Shown: positions 53,556-60,936 of the stretch, piece by piece
Layout of the letters: each line of letters begins with the position of its first letter
Numbering within the stretch: the first letter of the stretch is position 1
Source of the DNA: Streptomyces sp. HUAS CB01
GTDB taxonomy: Bacteria; Actinomycetota; Actinomycetes; Streptomycetales; Streptomycetaceae
DNA length: 64,000 bases
Direction: 5' to 3'
NCBI RefSeq assembly: GCF_030406905.1
Contig: NZ_CP129137.1
Coordinates: 3,333,001-3,397,000, forward strand
The notes under the pieces: generated by a model
Database searches by the model: none
Told to the model about the DNA's origin: nothing
The model's input: only the letters and a program-made list of their open reading frames with translations
Made by a program: the position numbers and the translations under genes

Positions 53556-55868
53556 TCACAGGAACAGCGCGATGGGATTGAGCTGCTCGTACGGGGTGGG
53601 GACGGAGAGCCGGCCCAGGCGCACCGGCACGTCGAACAGCCGGCCCGGCGCGAACCGCGCCCAGTGCGGCCGCAGCCCGGGAACGATCACCTTGACGACG
53701 GGAAGGCCCATGTCCGGACGGGTCTGATCGAGAACGAGCATCTCCAGGCCGCGTTCGCGCAGCAGGCCGACCGCATGGTCGATGTCGTCCAGCAGGTCGT
53801 GCCGCCGGGGCTGTGCGAGGCGTGACAGGTCCGACGGTGAACTCGCGCGCAGGTACGGCTGGTTCTCGAGCGTCGCGTGCTGCAACCAAGCCAGCGCGTG
53901 CGGATCGCGGCACTCGTATCCGCTGCCGTCGGCCGTGGCCCCGAGGACCGGCGGGAGCAGTTGGTTCAGCTCCGTGAGCGCACGCCGTACGGCCACGGCC
54001 GGGTCGAAGTGGGCTCCGAAGCCGAGCATGACGTCCTCGGCCGGCTTGTCGATGCGCCGCGCCAGCGCGGCCACCACGGGGATGCCGAAGTCGGAGGTGA
54101 GGTCCAGGGCCCACACCTCACGCCCGAGCTGCGCGTGCACCTCGTGGCAGCGGGTGATCCAGCCGTCGTCGAAGACCGCCAGGTCGACGGCCGGCTGCAC
54201 CGTGCGGTTGTACCACCACAGGGCGACGGCATCGCGCTCCACCAGCTCCAGGAAGCCCTGGAGCACCGCGTCCTCCAGGCTGCCCCCGGCCGCCGCCCCG
54301 TTGGAGTTGGCGAAGAACCACTGCCGGCCCTCGGGCTGCGGCACGTGGTAGTAGAGCAGCGCCGTGGGCAGGAGACGTCGGCGCTGCTCGGTCAGCGACC
54401 ACACCGGGGTCCAGTCGACCTCGGCGTCGGCGTCGAACGGGTCGCACACGTGGTGGTGCGCGGAGTGCCGGGCGTTCCACTCCTTCCGCTCCGCGAGCTG
54501 GCGGGGGTGGAACAGCTGCACCGCGTCCGGATGCACGGCCTCATCGGCCAGGTCACGGTAGCGGGCGCGCACCCGCGGCTCGGTGCCGTGCAGACAGCCG
54601 CTGAGCCGCTCGACCGCCTCGCCCAGCGCGCTGACCCGCGCCTGCTCCTCGGTGGCGCCCTTGCCCGAACTGGTGCCGCGCAGCCCGGCGCGCACCGAGT
54701 CGAGGCCCGAGTCCGGCCCCAGCACCGGGTTGTACCCGGCATGGAAGCAGTTCAGGAAAGCCGGGCCGCGGGTGTCCCGGCGTATCTCCCGCACGGGCCC
54801 GGTGACGGGATCGACCAGATGCCGGTACGTGTCCCACATCTGCTCCGCCGACAGCGCGCGATGGCCGTTTCCACCGGCCTCCGTCTTCGGCCGGGAGCGC
54901 AGGACCACGGGCGCCTCGACGCGGGCCCGCTCGATCCGGGGATCCCCGCACGCCTCGCACTGCGGGCGACGCACGACGGCGTGCCGACTCCCTTCCAGCG
55001 TGAGCGTGTCGAAGATGAACAGTCTGCCCTGGTCCGCCCCGCGATGGCCCTGGAGCCACTTGGCCGCCTCCAGAAGGGCGAGCTGGAGGGCGGCGGCACG
55101 GCTCGCGGGCAGTTCCGCGACGGGCTGCGGCACCGGCCGTTCGAGCCCCAGCCGGTCGCGCAGGTGTGCCTCGACCGGCCTGACCTGCCACAGGCGGACG
55201 GCCAGGCAGTGCCGGCACGGCCCGTCCGCGAGCCCGAAGAACGGCCCCAGCCACGCCACGCGTCCGCCGGGCCGCACCGGCAGCCAGGGACGGCCTTCGG
55301 CCCGGTGCTCCGCGTCCAGGCGGGCCAGGTCCGGATCCAGGTAGTCCGCGCAGACCACGACGGTGAGTCCCGCGGCCGATGCGTCCGGCACGACCCGCAG
55401 CCCGGCGGCACGCACGGCGTCGTGCACACCGGCCGCCCGCGCGGCGTCCTCCCCGGCGCCCGGACCGCCGCCGCCCAACACCCGCACGTGCACCGCGTCG
55501 GTCCGCGGCGCCTCGGCGGTCGGTGCCCCTGCCCCGGCCAGCTCCCAGTAGGCGTCCTGGGCCGCCCGTCCGGGATCGACGGCACGCTCGTGGAGCAGGC
55601 CGGACGCGACGAGCCGGTCGAGCGTGCGTCCCACGCTGTGCGGATCCAGCCAGGCAGCCGACTCGTTCAGTACGCCGGCCCGGTCCCGGGTACCGTCCAG
55701 CAGCGGAACGATCCGCTCGATGTGCGGTCCGCGCAGCGCCACCACCCGGTCGTCGGCGAACACGTAGACGGCCTCGCCCGGCACAGCCGCTGCGCGCAGT
55801 GGCGGACGAAGACCGAGCACGGGCCCCGGCGCACCGGAGCCCGTGTTCTCCTGACCCGGGTGGGTCAA
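53556..55868 (-). CDS. RRE/E1-like + YcaO fusion cyclodehydratase (TOMM)
   Basis: A 770-residue protein with the two-part layout of TruD/LynD-type azoline-forming cyclodehydratases. Residues ~20-100 look like a leader-binding RRE. An E1-like part follows with two CxxC pairs (C218RHC221 and C304EAC307) that fit a structural zinc site. From ~395 a YcaO domain begins, with ATP-site blocks SSGKGATEEQARVSALGEAVERL and NSNGAAAGGSLEDAVLQGFLELVERDA. It should convert Cys/Ser/Thr of a precursor to azolines. The C-terminus reads YEQLNPIALFL, lacking the PxPxP tail of most TOMM YcaOs. The TTG start overlaps the precursor stop by 2 bp, so the two are translationally coupled. No dehydrogenase is in the window. 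Confidence 0.88.
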   Translation of the reverse strand: MTHPGQENTGSGAPGPVLGLRPPLRAAAVPGEAVYVFADDRVVALRGPHIERIVPLLDGTRDRAGVLNESAAWLDPHSVGRTLDRLVASGLLHERAVDPGRAAQDAYWELAGAGAPTAEAPRTDAVHVRVLGGGGPGAGEDAARAAGVHDAVRAAGLRVVPDASAAGLTVVVCADYLDPDLARLDAEHRAEGRPWLPVRPGGRVAWLGPFFGLADGPCRHCLAVRLWQVRPVEAHLRDRLGLERPVPQPVAELPASRAAALQLALLEAAKWLQGHRGADQGRLFIFDTLTLEGSRHAVVRRPQCEACGDPRIERARVEAPVVLRSRPKTEAGGNGHRALSAEQMWDTYRHLVDPVTGPVREIRRDTRGPAFLNCFHAGYNPVLGPDSGLDSVRAGLRGTSSGKGATEEQARVSALGEAVERLSGCLHGTEPRVRARYRDLADEAVHPDAVQLFHPRQLAERKEWNARHSAHHHVCDPFDADAEVDWTPVWSLTEQRRRLLPTALLYYHVPQPEGRQWFFANSNGAAAGGSLEDAVLQGFLELVERDAVALWWYNRTVQPAVDLAVFDDGWITRCHEVHAQLGREVWALDLTSDFGIPVVAALARRIDKPAEDVMLGFGAHFDPAVAVRRALTELNQLLPPVLGATADGSGYECRDPHALAWLQHATLENQPYLRASSPSDLSRLAQPRRHDLLDDIDHAVGLLRERGLEMLVLDQTRPDMGLPVVKVIVPGLRPHWARFAPGRLFDVPVRLGRLSVPTPYEQLNPIALFL

Positions 55869-56023
55869 GAGCCCGCCCCCGGTGACGCCGACTCGGCCGT
55901 GTCCGCCGGTGTCTGTCCGGGGCCGCCCTTCCAGCAGATGCAGATGCAGATGCCTGCGGCCGGTGCGTACTGAAGGTCGGCAGAGAGCTCCTCGATCAAC
56001 AGCAGGTCGTCGTTGTCGTTCAA
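55865..56023 (-). CDS. RiPP precursor peptide with Ile-Cys repeat core
   Basis: A 52-residue peptide immediately upstream of, and coupled to, the YcaO cyclodehydratase. TTG 56023 has AGAGGAAATC just upstream. The N-terminal leader (~1-24) is acidic, NDNDDLLLIEELSADLQ, with the LLxxELSxxLQ pattern expected for RRE binding. Then comes the putative core ICICICWKGGPG (residues 25-36), made by three ATC-TGC codon pairs, and a Pro/Ala/Thr/Ser-rich tail of 16 residues. Three cysteines are the obvious azoline sites. No match to a known product is recalled. It is easily missed because of its size and TTG start. Confidence 0.82.
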   Translation of the reverse strand: MNDNDDLLLIEELSADLQYAPAAGICICICWKGGPGQTPADTAESASPGAGS

Positions 56024-56130
56024 GAGATTTCCTCTGGGATGTGAGGGGTGGAGAGGCGGCAACCGGTCAGCCGCCGCACCCGAGTCTGCCGGTGATCGCG
56101 CCGTCTGCACAGTGCGCTCTGCACCCCCGC

Positions 56131-56149
56131 ACCGTGAGAATCTCACGGT
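56131..56149. promoter_or_regulatory. 19-bp inverted repeat in divergent RiPP/SARP promoter region
   Basis: ACCGTGAGA-A-TCTCACGGT is a perfect 9-1-9 inverted repeat in the 369-bp spacer (56024-56392) between the precursor peptide and the SARP gene. It is a good candidate operator for a dimeric regulator acting on one or both genes. Otherwise only loosely spaced TCGA heptamers (56204, 56222, 56243) are seen in the spacer. Confidence 0.6.
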
Positions 56150-56392
56150 CGGCCCCCCGCGGATTCCACGGTGACTGTCGGGACGTTGGCACTGGCAGGA
56201 AACTCGACGGTGGGTGGACGCTCGATGAGGGACGCCGGCGCGTCGACGTTCGCGGCAGAACGTCGTTCCCCCGAGCGCGGCGGTTCCCCCGGTCTCGTGA
56301 TGAACCGCACAAGCGCCGGCCGCCGACCGTGGCCAGCACCCCACAGACACGACTCACGGCTGTTGACCACCATCGACCGAACGGAGTCCACC

Positions 56393-57187
56393 ATGAGGTT
56401 CAGTCTGCTCGGCCCCTTCGAGATCACCACCGACGACGGGAAGCCGTTCGCCCTGCGCTCACCGAAGGTTCGGCAGGTCCTCGCGCTGCTGCTCGCGCAG
56501 CCGGGCGGAGTGGTTCCCGTGGAGACACTGATAGGGGAACTGTGGGGGGAACATCCGCCCCGAAGCTCCCTGACGACGCTCCAGACGTACATCTACCACG
56601 CCCGCAAGGCCTTCGGCCGGGAAGGCGTCGCGCCGGGACGCGAGCTCCTGGTCACGGCTCCGCCGGGCTATCGGATGGACGTGTTCGACCACGAGGTGGA
56701 CAGCATCGTCTTCGAGGACCTCGTCAACCGGGGCCGGGCGGAGCTGCGTGACGGGAACGACGAAGCGGCCTCCCGCCATCTGCGGCAGGCGCTGTCGATG
56801 GGCCGCGGCCGGGTGCTCTCCAACATCGAGGTGGGCGATGTGCTCTCGGCCCATGTCGCCTACCTCGAGGAACTGCGGCTGCGTGCCACGGAACTGTCGA
56901 TCGAGACCGACGTCCGGCTGGGCCGGCACCGCGAACTCATCCCCGAACTGCGCGCACTCGTCAAAGAACACCAGCTCAACGAGTGGTTCCACGGCCAGCT
57001 GATCTCGATCCTCAGTGTCTCGGGGCGACGGGCCGAGGCATTGAAGGCCTACCAGAACCTGCGGCGCATCCTGGACGACGAACTGGGCCTCGAACCGTCG
57101 GACGAACTCCAGCGACTGCAGTACGAGGTGCTCAACTCCTCCGGCCCCGAGCCCATGCGTCTGCTGAGGCCGTCTCCCGTCCGCTAG
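56393..57187 (+). CDS. SARP-family transcriptional activator
   Basis: A 264-residue Streptomyces antibiotic regulatory protein. It has an N-terminal winged HTH (MRFSLLGPFEITTDDG, KVRQVLALLLAQPGGVVPVETLIGELWGEHPP, TLQTYIYHARKAF) and a C-terminal bacterial transcriptional activation domain (~100-250) ending LGLEPSDELQRLQYEVL. Size matches ActII-ORF4/DnrI. ATG 56393 has GGAG 7 nt upstream. It is the likely reader of the 11-bp-spaced heptamers found before eleven units of the cluster. It sits at the right edge, divergent from the RiPP genes. Confidence 0.93.
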   Translation: MRFSLLGPFEITTDDGKPFALRSPKVRQVLALLLAQPGGVVPVETLIGELWGEHPPRSSLTTLQTYIYHARKAFGREGVAPGRELLVTAPPGYRMDVFDHEVDSIVFEDLVNRGRAELRDGNDEAASRHLRQALSMGRGRVLSNIEVGDVLSAHVAYLEELRLRATELSIETDVRLGRHRELIPELRALVKEHQLNEWFHGQLISILSVSGRRAEALKAYQNLRRILDDELGLEPSDELQRLQYEVLNSSGPEPMRLLRPSPVR

Positions 57188-57283
57188 AAGGCTGCTGAAA
57201 AGGTCGAAGGTCTTGTCCGGCCGTGGGCCGGGCGGCCTTCTGCCTCCGTCTGGTGCTGTCCACGGCGTGCTCGGTGCCGGCGG

Positions 57284-57694
57284 TCACCCCCCGGCGGCAC
57301 CGGCTCCCGCCCCGGGGGACCTGCCGCCCAGCCCCGGGATCAGCACCGCCGCCACCGCCAGGTGCATCAGAGCGAGGGAGACCCGGGTGCCGCCGTCCAT
57401 GCCGTCGCCGATGAGCGGCAGGAAGGACACGGCCAGTACGGCGCCGGCCACACCGGTCCAGACGGCGCGGGCACGCCGTACCCCGAACCGCTCCAGGGCG
57501 GCCAGCAGTCCCCAGCCGGAGAGCGACGCGAGCAGTGCGACGACCGCCACGGGCACGGCGCCGATGGCGAGCGTCTGCTCGCCGTCGGCGAGCCGCAGCC
57601 GGTGCCCCAGCAGTGGGTCCGCGACCAGCCACACCAGGACGGGGGCCAGGACGGTCAGGGCCGTAACCCTCAGGCGCCTTTTCCGCGCGCTCAC
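57284..57694 (-). CDS. DUF6069-like membrane protein
   Basis: A 136-residue protein with four hydrophobic helices: VTALTVLAPVLVWLVADPLLG, IGAVPVAVVALLASLSGWGLLAALE, VWTGVAGAVLAVSFLPLIG and LALMHLAVAAVLIPGL. The layout fits small actinobacterial DUF6069 membrane proteins. It overlaps the TetR gene by 4 bp, so it is probably the target or partner of that repressor. Function unknown; it belongs to the flank, not the cluster. Confidence 0.75.
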   Translation of the reverse strand: MSARKRRLRVTALTVLAPVLVWLVADPLLGHRLRLADGEQTLAIGAVPVAVVALLASLSGWGLLAALERFGVRRARAVWTGVAGAVLAVSFLPLIGDGMDGGTRVSLALMHLAVAAVLIPGLGGRSPGAGAGAAGG

Positions 57695-58302
57695 CTGGCG
57701 CCCCCCGAGAGCGCCCCGTGCAGGAAGACCTCCACCAGTTCCTGCGAGGTCAGGTCGGGCTCGTCCTCCGTACGCGGCTGGGTGAAGAGCAGCCCGATGA
57801 AGAGGGCCGCGATCTGCTCCGGCGGCCGACGCAGGGCGGCCTTGTCGGGCTCCAGCAGCTCCGCGAGGGCCGCGCGGATACGGGTCGTCGACTCGTCACG
57901 GCCCGCGCCGCGCACCGTGCCGGGGTGCTTGCCGCCGCCGTGCCCCAGCGAGCCGATGATCGCGCCAAGCCGGTCCATGTGCGCCTGCAGCGCCTCGGCC
58001 GCCTCCGCGAGCCGGTCGGGCAGCGGCTGGAATACGTCGATCGTGCCCAGTTCGCGAATCGCGTGCTCGGGGGAGAGCGCCTCCGCGATGCAGGCTTGCA
58101 GCAGCTCGTCCTTGTCGGCGAAGACGCGGAAGATCGTGCCCTCGCCGATGCCCGCGGCGCGGGCGATCTTCGCGGTCGTCACGGCGGAGCCGTACTCGGT
58201 GATCAGCGGGATCGCGGTCTGGATGATCATTTCGCGGCGCTGCTCCGGCGACATGCCGGGGGCGCGGCGGCGCGTGGTCTGGTTCTCCTTCGGTGCTGTC
58301 AT
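57691..58302 (-). CDS. TetR-family repressor
   Basis: A 203-residue TetR regulator with N-terminal HTH RREMIIQTAIPLITEYGSAVTTAKIARAAGIGEGTIFRVFADKDEL (~22-68) and a variable ligand domain. Two palindromes (58317-58334 and 58341-58356) just upstream of ATG 58302 are likely its operators, giving autoregulation together with the membrane-protein gene downstream. Confidence 0.9.
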   Translation of the reverse strand: MTAPKENQTTRRRAPGMSPEQRREMIIQTAIPLITEYGSAVTTAKIARAAGIGEGTIFRVFADKDELLQACIAEALSPEHAIRELGTIDVFQPLPDRLAEAAEALQAHMDRLGAIIGSLGHGGGKHPGTVRGAGRDESTTRIRAALAELLEPDKAALRRPPEQIAALFIGLLFTQPRTEDEPDLTSQELVEVFLHGALSGGAR

Positions 58303-58316
58303 AACGGCGATAGTAC

Positions 58317-58356
58317 GGAGTGAGGACTCACTCCGTCAATGAGTGAGTACTCACTC
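58317..58356. promoter_or_regulatory. Tandem TetR operators
   Basis: GGAGTGAGGACTCACTCC (58317-58334, one central mismatch) and GAGTGAGTACTCACTC (58341-58356, perfect) share the half-site GAGTGAG. They lie 15-54 bp upstream of the TetR start. Confidence 0.8.
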
Positions 58357-58484
58357 CGCCGACTTTCCGGTACTCGCCGCCTGTCGACGGCAGCCCGCCA
58401 AACCCACCACGCAGTCATCGGCAACCGCCACGGGAGTGCGCTGTGATGCGCCCGGCACGACACCGAGGTGCCTCAGGCGCGTGA

Positions 58485-58679
58485 GCGAGCCGACCCGCGG
58501 AGGCGCCCCGCTCGGCCCTGCTGGCCCTCGTGTTCGTGCCGGCCCGCGAAGACATCGCCCCGGACGAGGTGGGCCCGCTGCCGACCACCCGCTACGCGGA
58601 CGATCCGGCCGGTGCCGCGGACCTGGTGCGGCTGGTAGCGCTCCTCGTCCGGGCGTCGGCACGGCGGTCCGGGCGTTGA
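58485..58679 (+). pseudogene. Short coding-like remnant
   Basis: A frame open from 58485 to the stop at 58677 reads ...ALLALVFVPAREDIAPDEV, then TRYADDPAGAADLVRLVALLVRA. It has coding-like composition but no start codon with an RBS, and the upstream part is missing. Possibly the C-terminal end of a lost gene. No family assigned. Otherwise nothing is recognised in 58357-58734. Confidence 0.25.
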
Positions 58680-58734
58680 CGTTCCGGTCACGTGCCGCAC
58701 CGCTCGCCGCCGCGGTCCCCCGTCGCCCGGAGGT

Positions 58735-59295
58735 TCACCCCCGGCGGGCCGAAGGGGCCGTACGGTGCAGCCGCCAGACCACCTCGACCCCCACCTCGCC
58801 GGAGGTGACCGGCCCCTCGGGAAGTGGTCTGCGTGCGATCTCCGTGAAGCCCAGCCGGCGGGGAATCGCCTCGCTCGCGTGGTTGGCCTCGTCATGGCGG
58901 ATCTCGATGCGGTCGATCCCCGGTAGCGCGAGGCCCTGGCGGACGAGTGCCGTGACGGCCATGGTGGCCAGGCCCTGTCCGGTCCACCGGGGATGGAGCC
59001 AGTAGCCGATGTCCAGGCCGCCCGGGCCGATGCGGGGCATCAGTCCGCAGCCGCCGACGAGCGAACCGCGGGTCGTGATCGCGTACTCGTACGCTTCGCC
59101 CGCGTCCCACTGCTTCTCGGCGTGGTGCAGGAAGTCCGCCGTCTCCTGCCGTCCCTCGGTCTCGGCCCAGGGCATCCACGGCAGGAGGTGGTCGCGGGCC
59201 TCGACGAACGCCCGGTCCAGTGCGTCGACGTCGCCCACCCGCCAGCGGTGCAGTACGGCCTTCTCGTGGCGGAGCGTCTCCGCGGGAGGTCCCAT
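58735..59295 (-). CDS. GNAT-family N-acetyltransferase (RimJ/RimL-like)
   Basis: A 186-residue GNAT of the RimJ/RimL-like subgroup: LHRWRVGDVDALDRAFVEARDHLLPWMPWAE at the start, GGCGLMPRIGPGGLDIGYWLHPRWTGQGLATMAVTALV (acetyl-CoA pyrophosphate loop region) and RIEIRHDEANHASEAIPRRLGFTE. It acetylates an amino group of a small molecule or protein terminus. Monocistronic, in the right flank; no link to the cluster is evident. Confidence 0.88.
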   Translation of the reverse strand: MGPPAETLRHEKAVLHRWRVGDVDALDRAFVEARDHLLPWMPWAETEGRQETADFLHHAEKQWDAGEAYEYAITTRGSLVGGCGLMPRIGPGGLDIGYWLHPRWTGQGLATMAVTALVRQGLALPGIDRIEIRHDEANHASEAIPRRLGFTEIARRPLPEGPVTSGEVGVEVVWRLHRTAPSARRG

Positions 59296-59443
59296 GCGCG
59301 GGATGCTCCCCCAGGCCCGGGCCGGCCGCCAGGGCTTTTCTCGGCAGCCGGCACGCGAGCCCGCGCCGCGGGAAACCCGTGTTCCGCGCGTCGGCGTATC
59401 GGCGCGTCGACCTGTCGGCCCGTCCGGACGTCGGCGCGGGGGC

Positions 59444-60724
59444 TCAGCGGCCCTCCGGCTCCAGGTCCCCGATCACTCCGATCCGGATGCCGAGCCACGG
59501 GTAGGTGTGCCGGTAGAAGTAGTTGTCCTGGGGCTGGAGTCCCACGGCGGAGGGCCACATCTGGTAGGGCGCCGAGTTCGACACCCCGCCGTGGAGCCGG
59601 CGCCAGACCCGGCCGAAGTCCTGGCCGGTCGGGGGCGGGGTGATGGTGTCGGTCCACTCGACCGCGTTGCCGCCCTGGTCGAGGGTCCCCCACGGGGAGG
59701 TGGTGCGCGCCTGGCCGACCGTGCTGAGGCTGCCCTGGTACACCTCGGCGTAGGTCGTGGGGTCCAGGCCGAGCGGGTTCACGGTGGTGCAGTCGTCCGG
59801 CGGCACCTGGGCCGGGCACCAGGTGGGGGCCGCGCCGCCGGAGGGCCGGTACGAGGCGAGCGGCTGGGTCGACGCGTTGGTGACGTCGCCGGTCGTGGGG
59901 TTGAGGACGGTGGGGCTGGGGGCGGTCGCGTCGCCGTCGCCGAAGACCCCGGCGTTGGTGGGGTACTTCCAGTACGCGTTCGTACCGCCGCCGTTGGGGT
60001 CGTAGTACGCCGCCTTGACCCACTCGTTCTGGCTGGGCACGACGAAGCCGGAGTCCTCGGTGCGGGTGGTGTCCGGGCGGTCGAGGTCGTACATCCCCCG
60101 CTCGGTGCGCGGTGAGAGCCGCACCTGGTAGGTGACGTACGTGAAGCCGCCCTCGTTACGCGTGCTCTTGGACAGGATGCGGCCGTTGACGAGGGAGTTG
60201 ACGAGGCGGGCCGCGTCGAGGAAGTCGGCGAAGCCGTACGGCTTGTCCGCCCACTCCGGCCGGGCCGGCGCGTAGTGGCGGCCCCTGCGCGCGTCCTCGG
60301 AGAACTCGACCTGGCCGTACTTGGGCCAGGACGCGCCGCTCTCGCTCTCGTCGTAGAGGTCGAAGGGGTCGCGTCCTTCGGGGTCGGCGGTGTTCAGGAA
60401 CGCCACCCACTGCGCGACGGTGATCTCGAGCCTGCCGATCTCGTACGGGTAGCCGACGGCGCCGACCGTGAGACAGCCGCGCGACGTCTCGGGGGCCGCG
60501 TCGCAGTCCGTGTAGACGGCGTCGGTGAAGGGGACGACGGCCACCGGAGGGTTGCCGGGGGCGCCGACCCTGGTGGTCGTCACGGAGATGACCACACCGG
60601 CCCGGTGACGATCGCCTTCGTCGGCGGGCGTTCCCGCGGCAGCGGCCGGGGCGAGGGGCGCCGACAGCACGCACGCCGCTGCGACGGCCTTGAGCAGGCG
60701 GGGGCGGGGGGATGCGAGACGCAT
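59444..60724 (-). CDS. Secreted SUMF1/FGE-fold protein
   Basis: A 426-residue protein with a Sec-type signal peptide (MRLASPRPRLLKAVAAACVLSAPLAPAAAA) and a formylglycine-generating-enzyme-like (SUMF1/EgtB/PvdO) fold: YEIGRLEITVAQWVAFLNTA, FVVPSQNEWVKAAYYDPNGGGTNAYWKYPTN, GGNAVEWTDTI and an ending GIRIGVIGDLE. The Cys pair of active FGE is not evident in the usual WCxxC-like position, so it is probably not a sulfatase-activating enzyme. ATG 60724 starts the signal peptide. Extracellular role unknown. Confidence 0.8.
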   Translation of the reverse strand: MRLASPRPRLLKAVAAACVLSAPLAPAAAAGTPADEGDRHRAGVVISVTTTRVGAPGNPPVAVVPFTDAVYTDCDAAPETSRGCLTVGAVGYPYEIGRLEITVAQWVAFLNTADPEGRDPFDLYDESESGASWPKYGQVEFSEDARRGRHYAPARPEWADKPYGFADFLDAARLVNSLVNGRILSKSTRNEGGFTYVTYQVRLSPRTERGMYDLDRPDTTRTEDSGFVVPSQNEWVKAAYYDPNGGGTNAYWKYPTNAGVFGDGDATAPSPTVLNPTTGDVTNASTQPLASYRPSGGAAPTWCPAQVPPDDCTTVNPLGLDPTTYAEVYQGSLSTVGQARTTSPWGTLDQGGNAVEWTDTITPPPTGQDFGRVWRRLHGGVSNSAPYQMWPSAVGLQPQDNYFYRHTYPWLGIRIGVIGDLEPEGR

Positions 60725-60936
60725 GGGCGTACCTGTCCGATCGTGGCGGGCCGCCCCGCGAGCCGGAGGCGGGCGGGACGGCCCGTTGATCACAACAACA
60801 GCGGCCGCCACAGTAACCCCACCGGTCGCTCATCGCGTCGGAGGCGGCACCGAACGCATCGAATGGCGGACAGGCAGGGGAGGAGCCGGGAGGGTCCGGT
60901 GCCCGAGTCCCGCCCGACGGCGCGCGTCGCCCGGGC

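Noticed and set aside
53877..55973. A 698-codon plus-strand frame opposite the YcaO gene
   Set aside because: No domain; the opposite strand encodes an unmistakable YcaO fusion.
56204..56249. Possible SARP box before the SARP gene itself (TCGACGG, TCGATGA, TCGACGT)
   Set aside because: Spacings are 18 and 21 bp, not the strict 11 bp of the other eleven boxes, so autoregulation is not supported.
59444..60724. Assignment as a true formylglycine-generating enzyme
   Set aside because: The SUMF1 fold is clear, but the catalytic Cys pair was not recognised and no sulfatase gene is nearby, so only the fold name is given.
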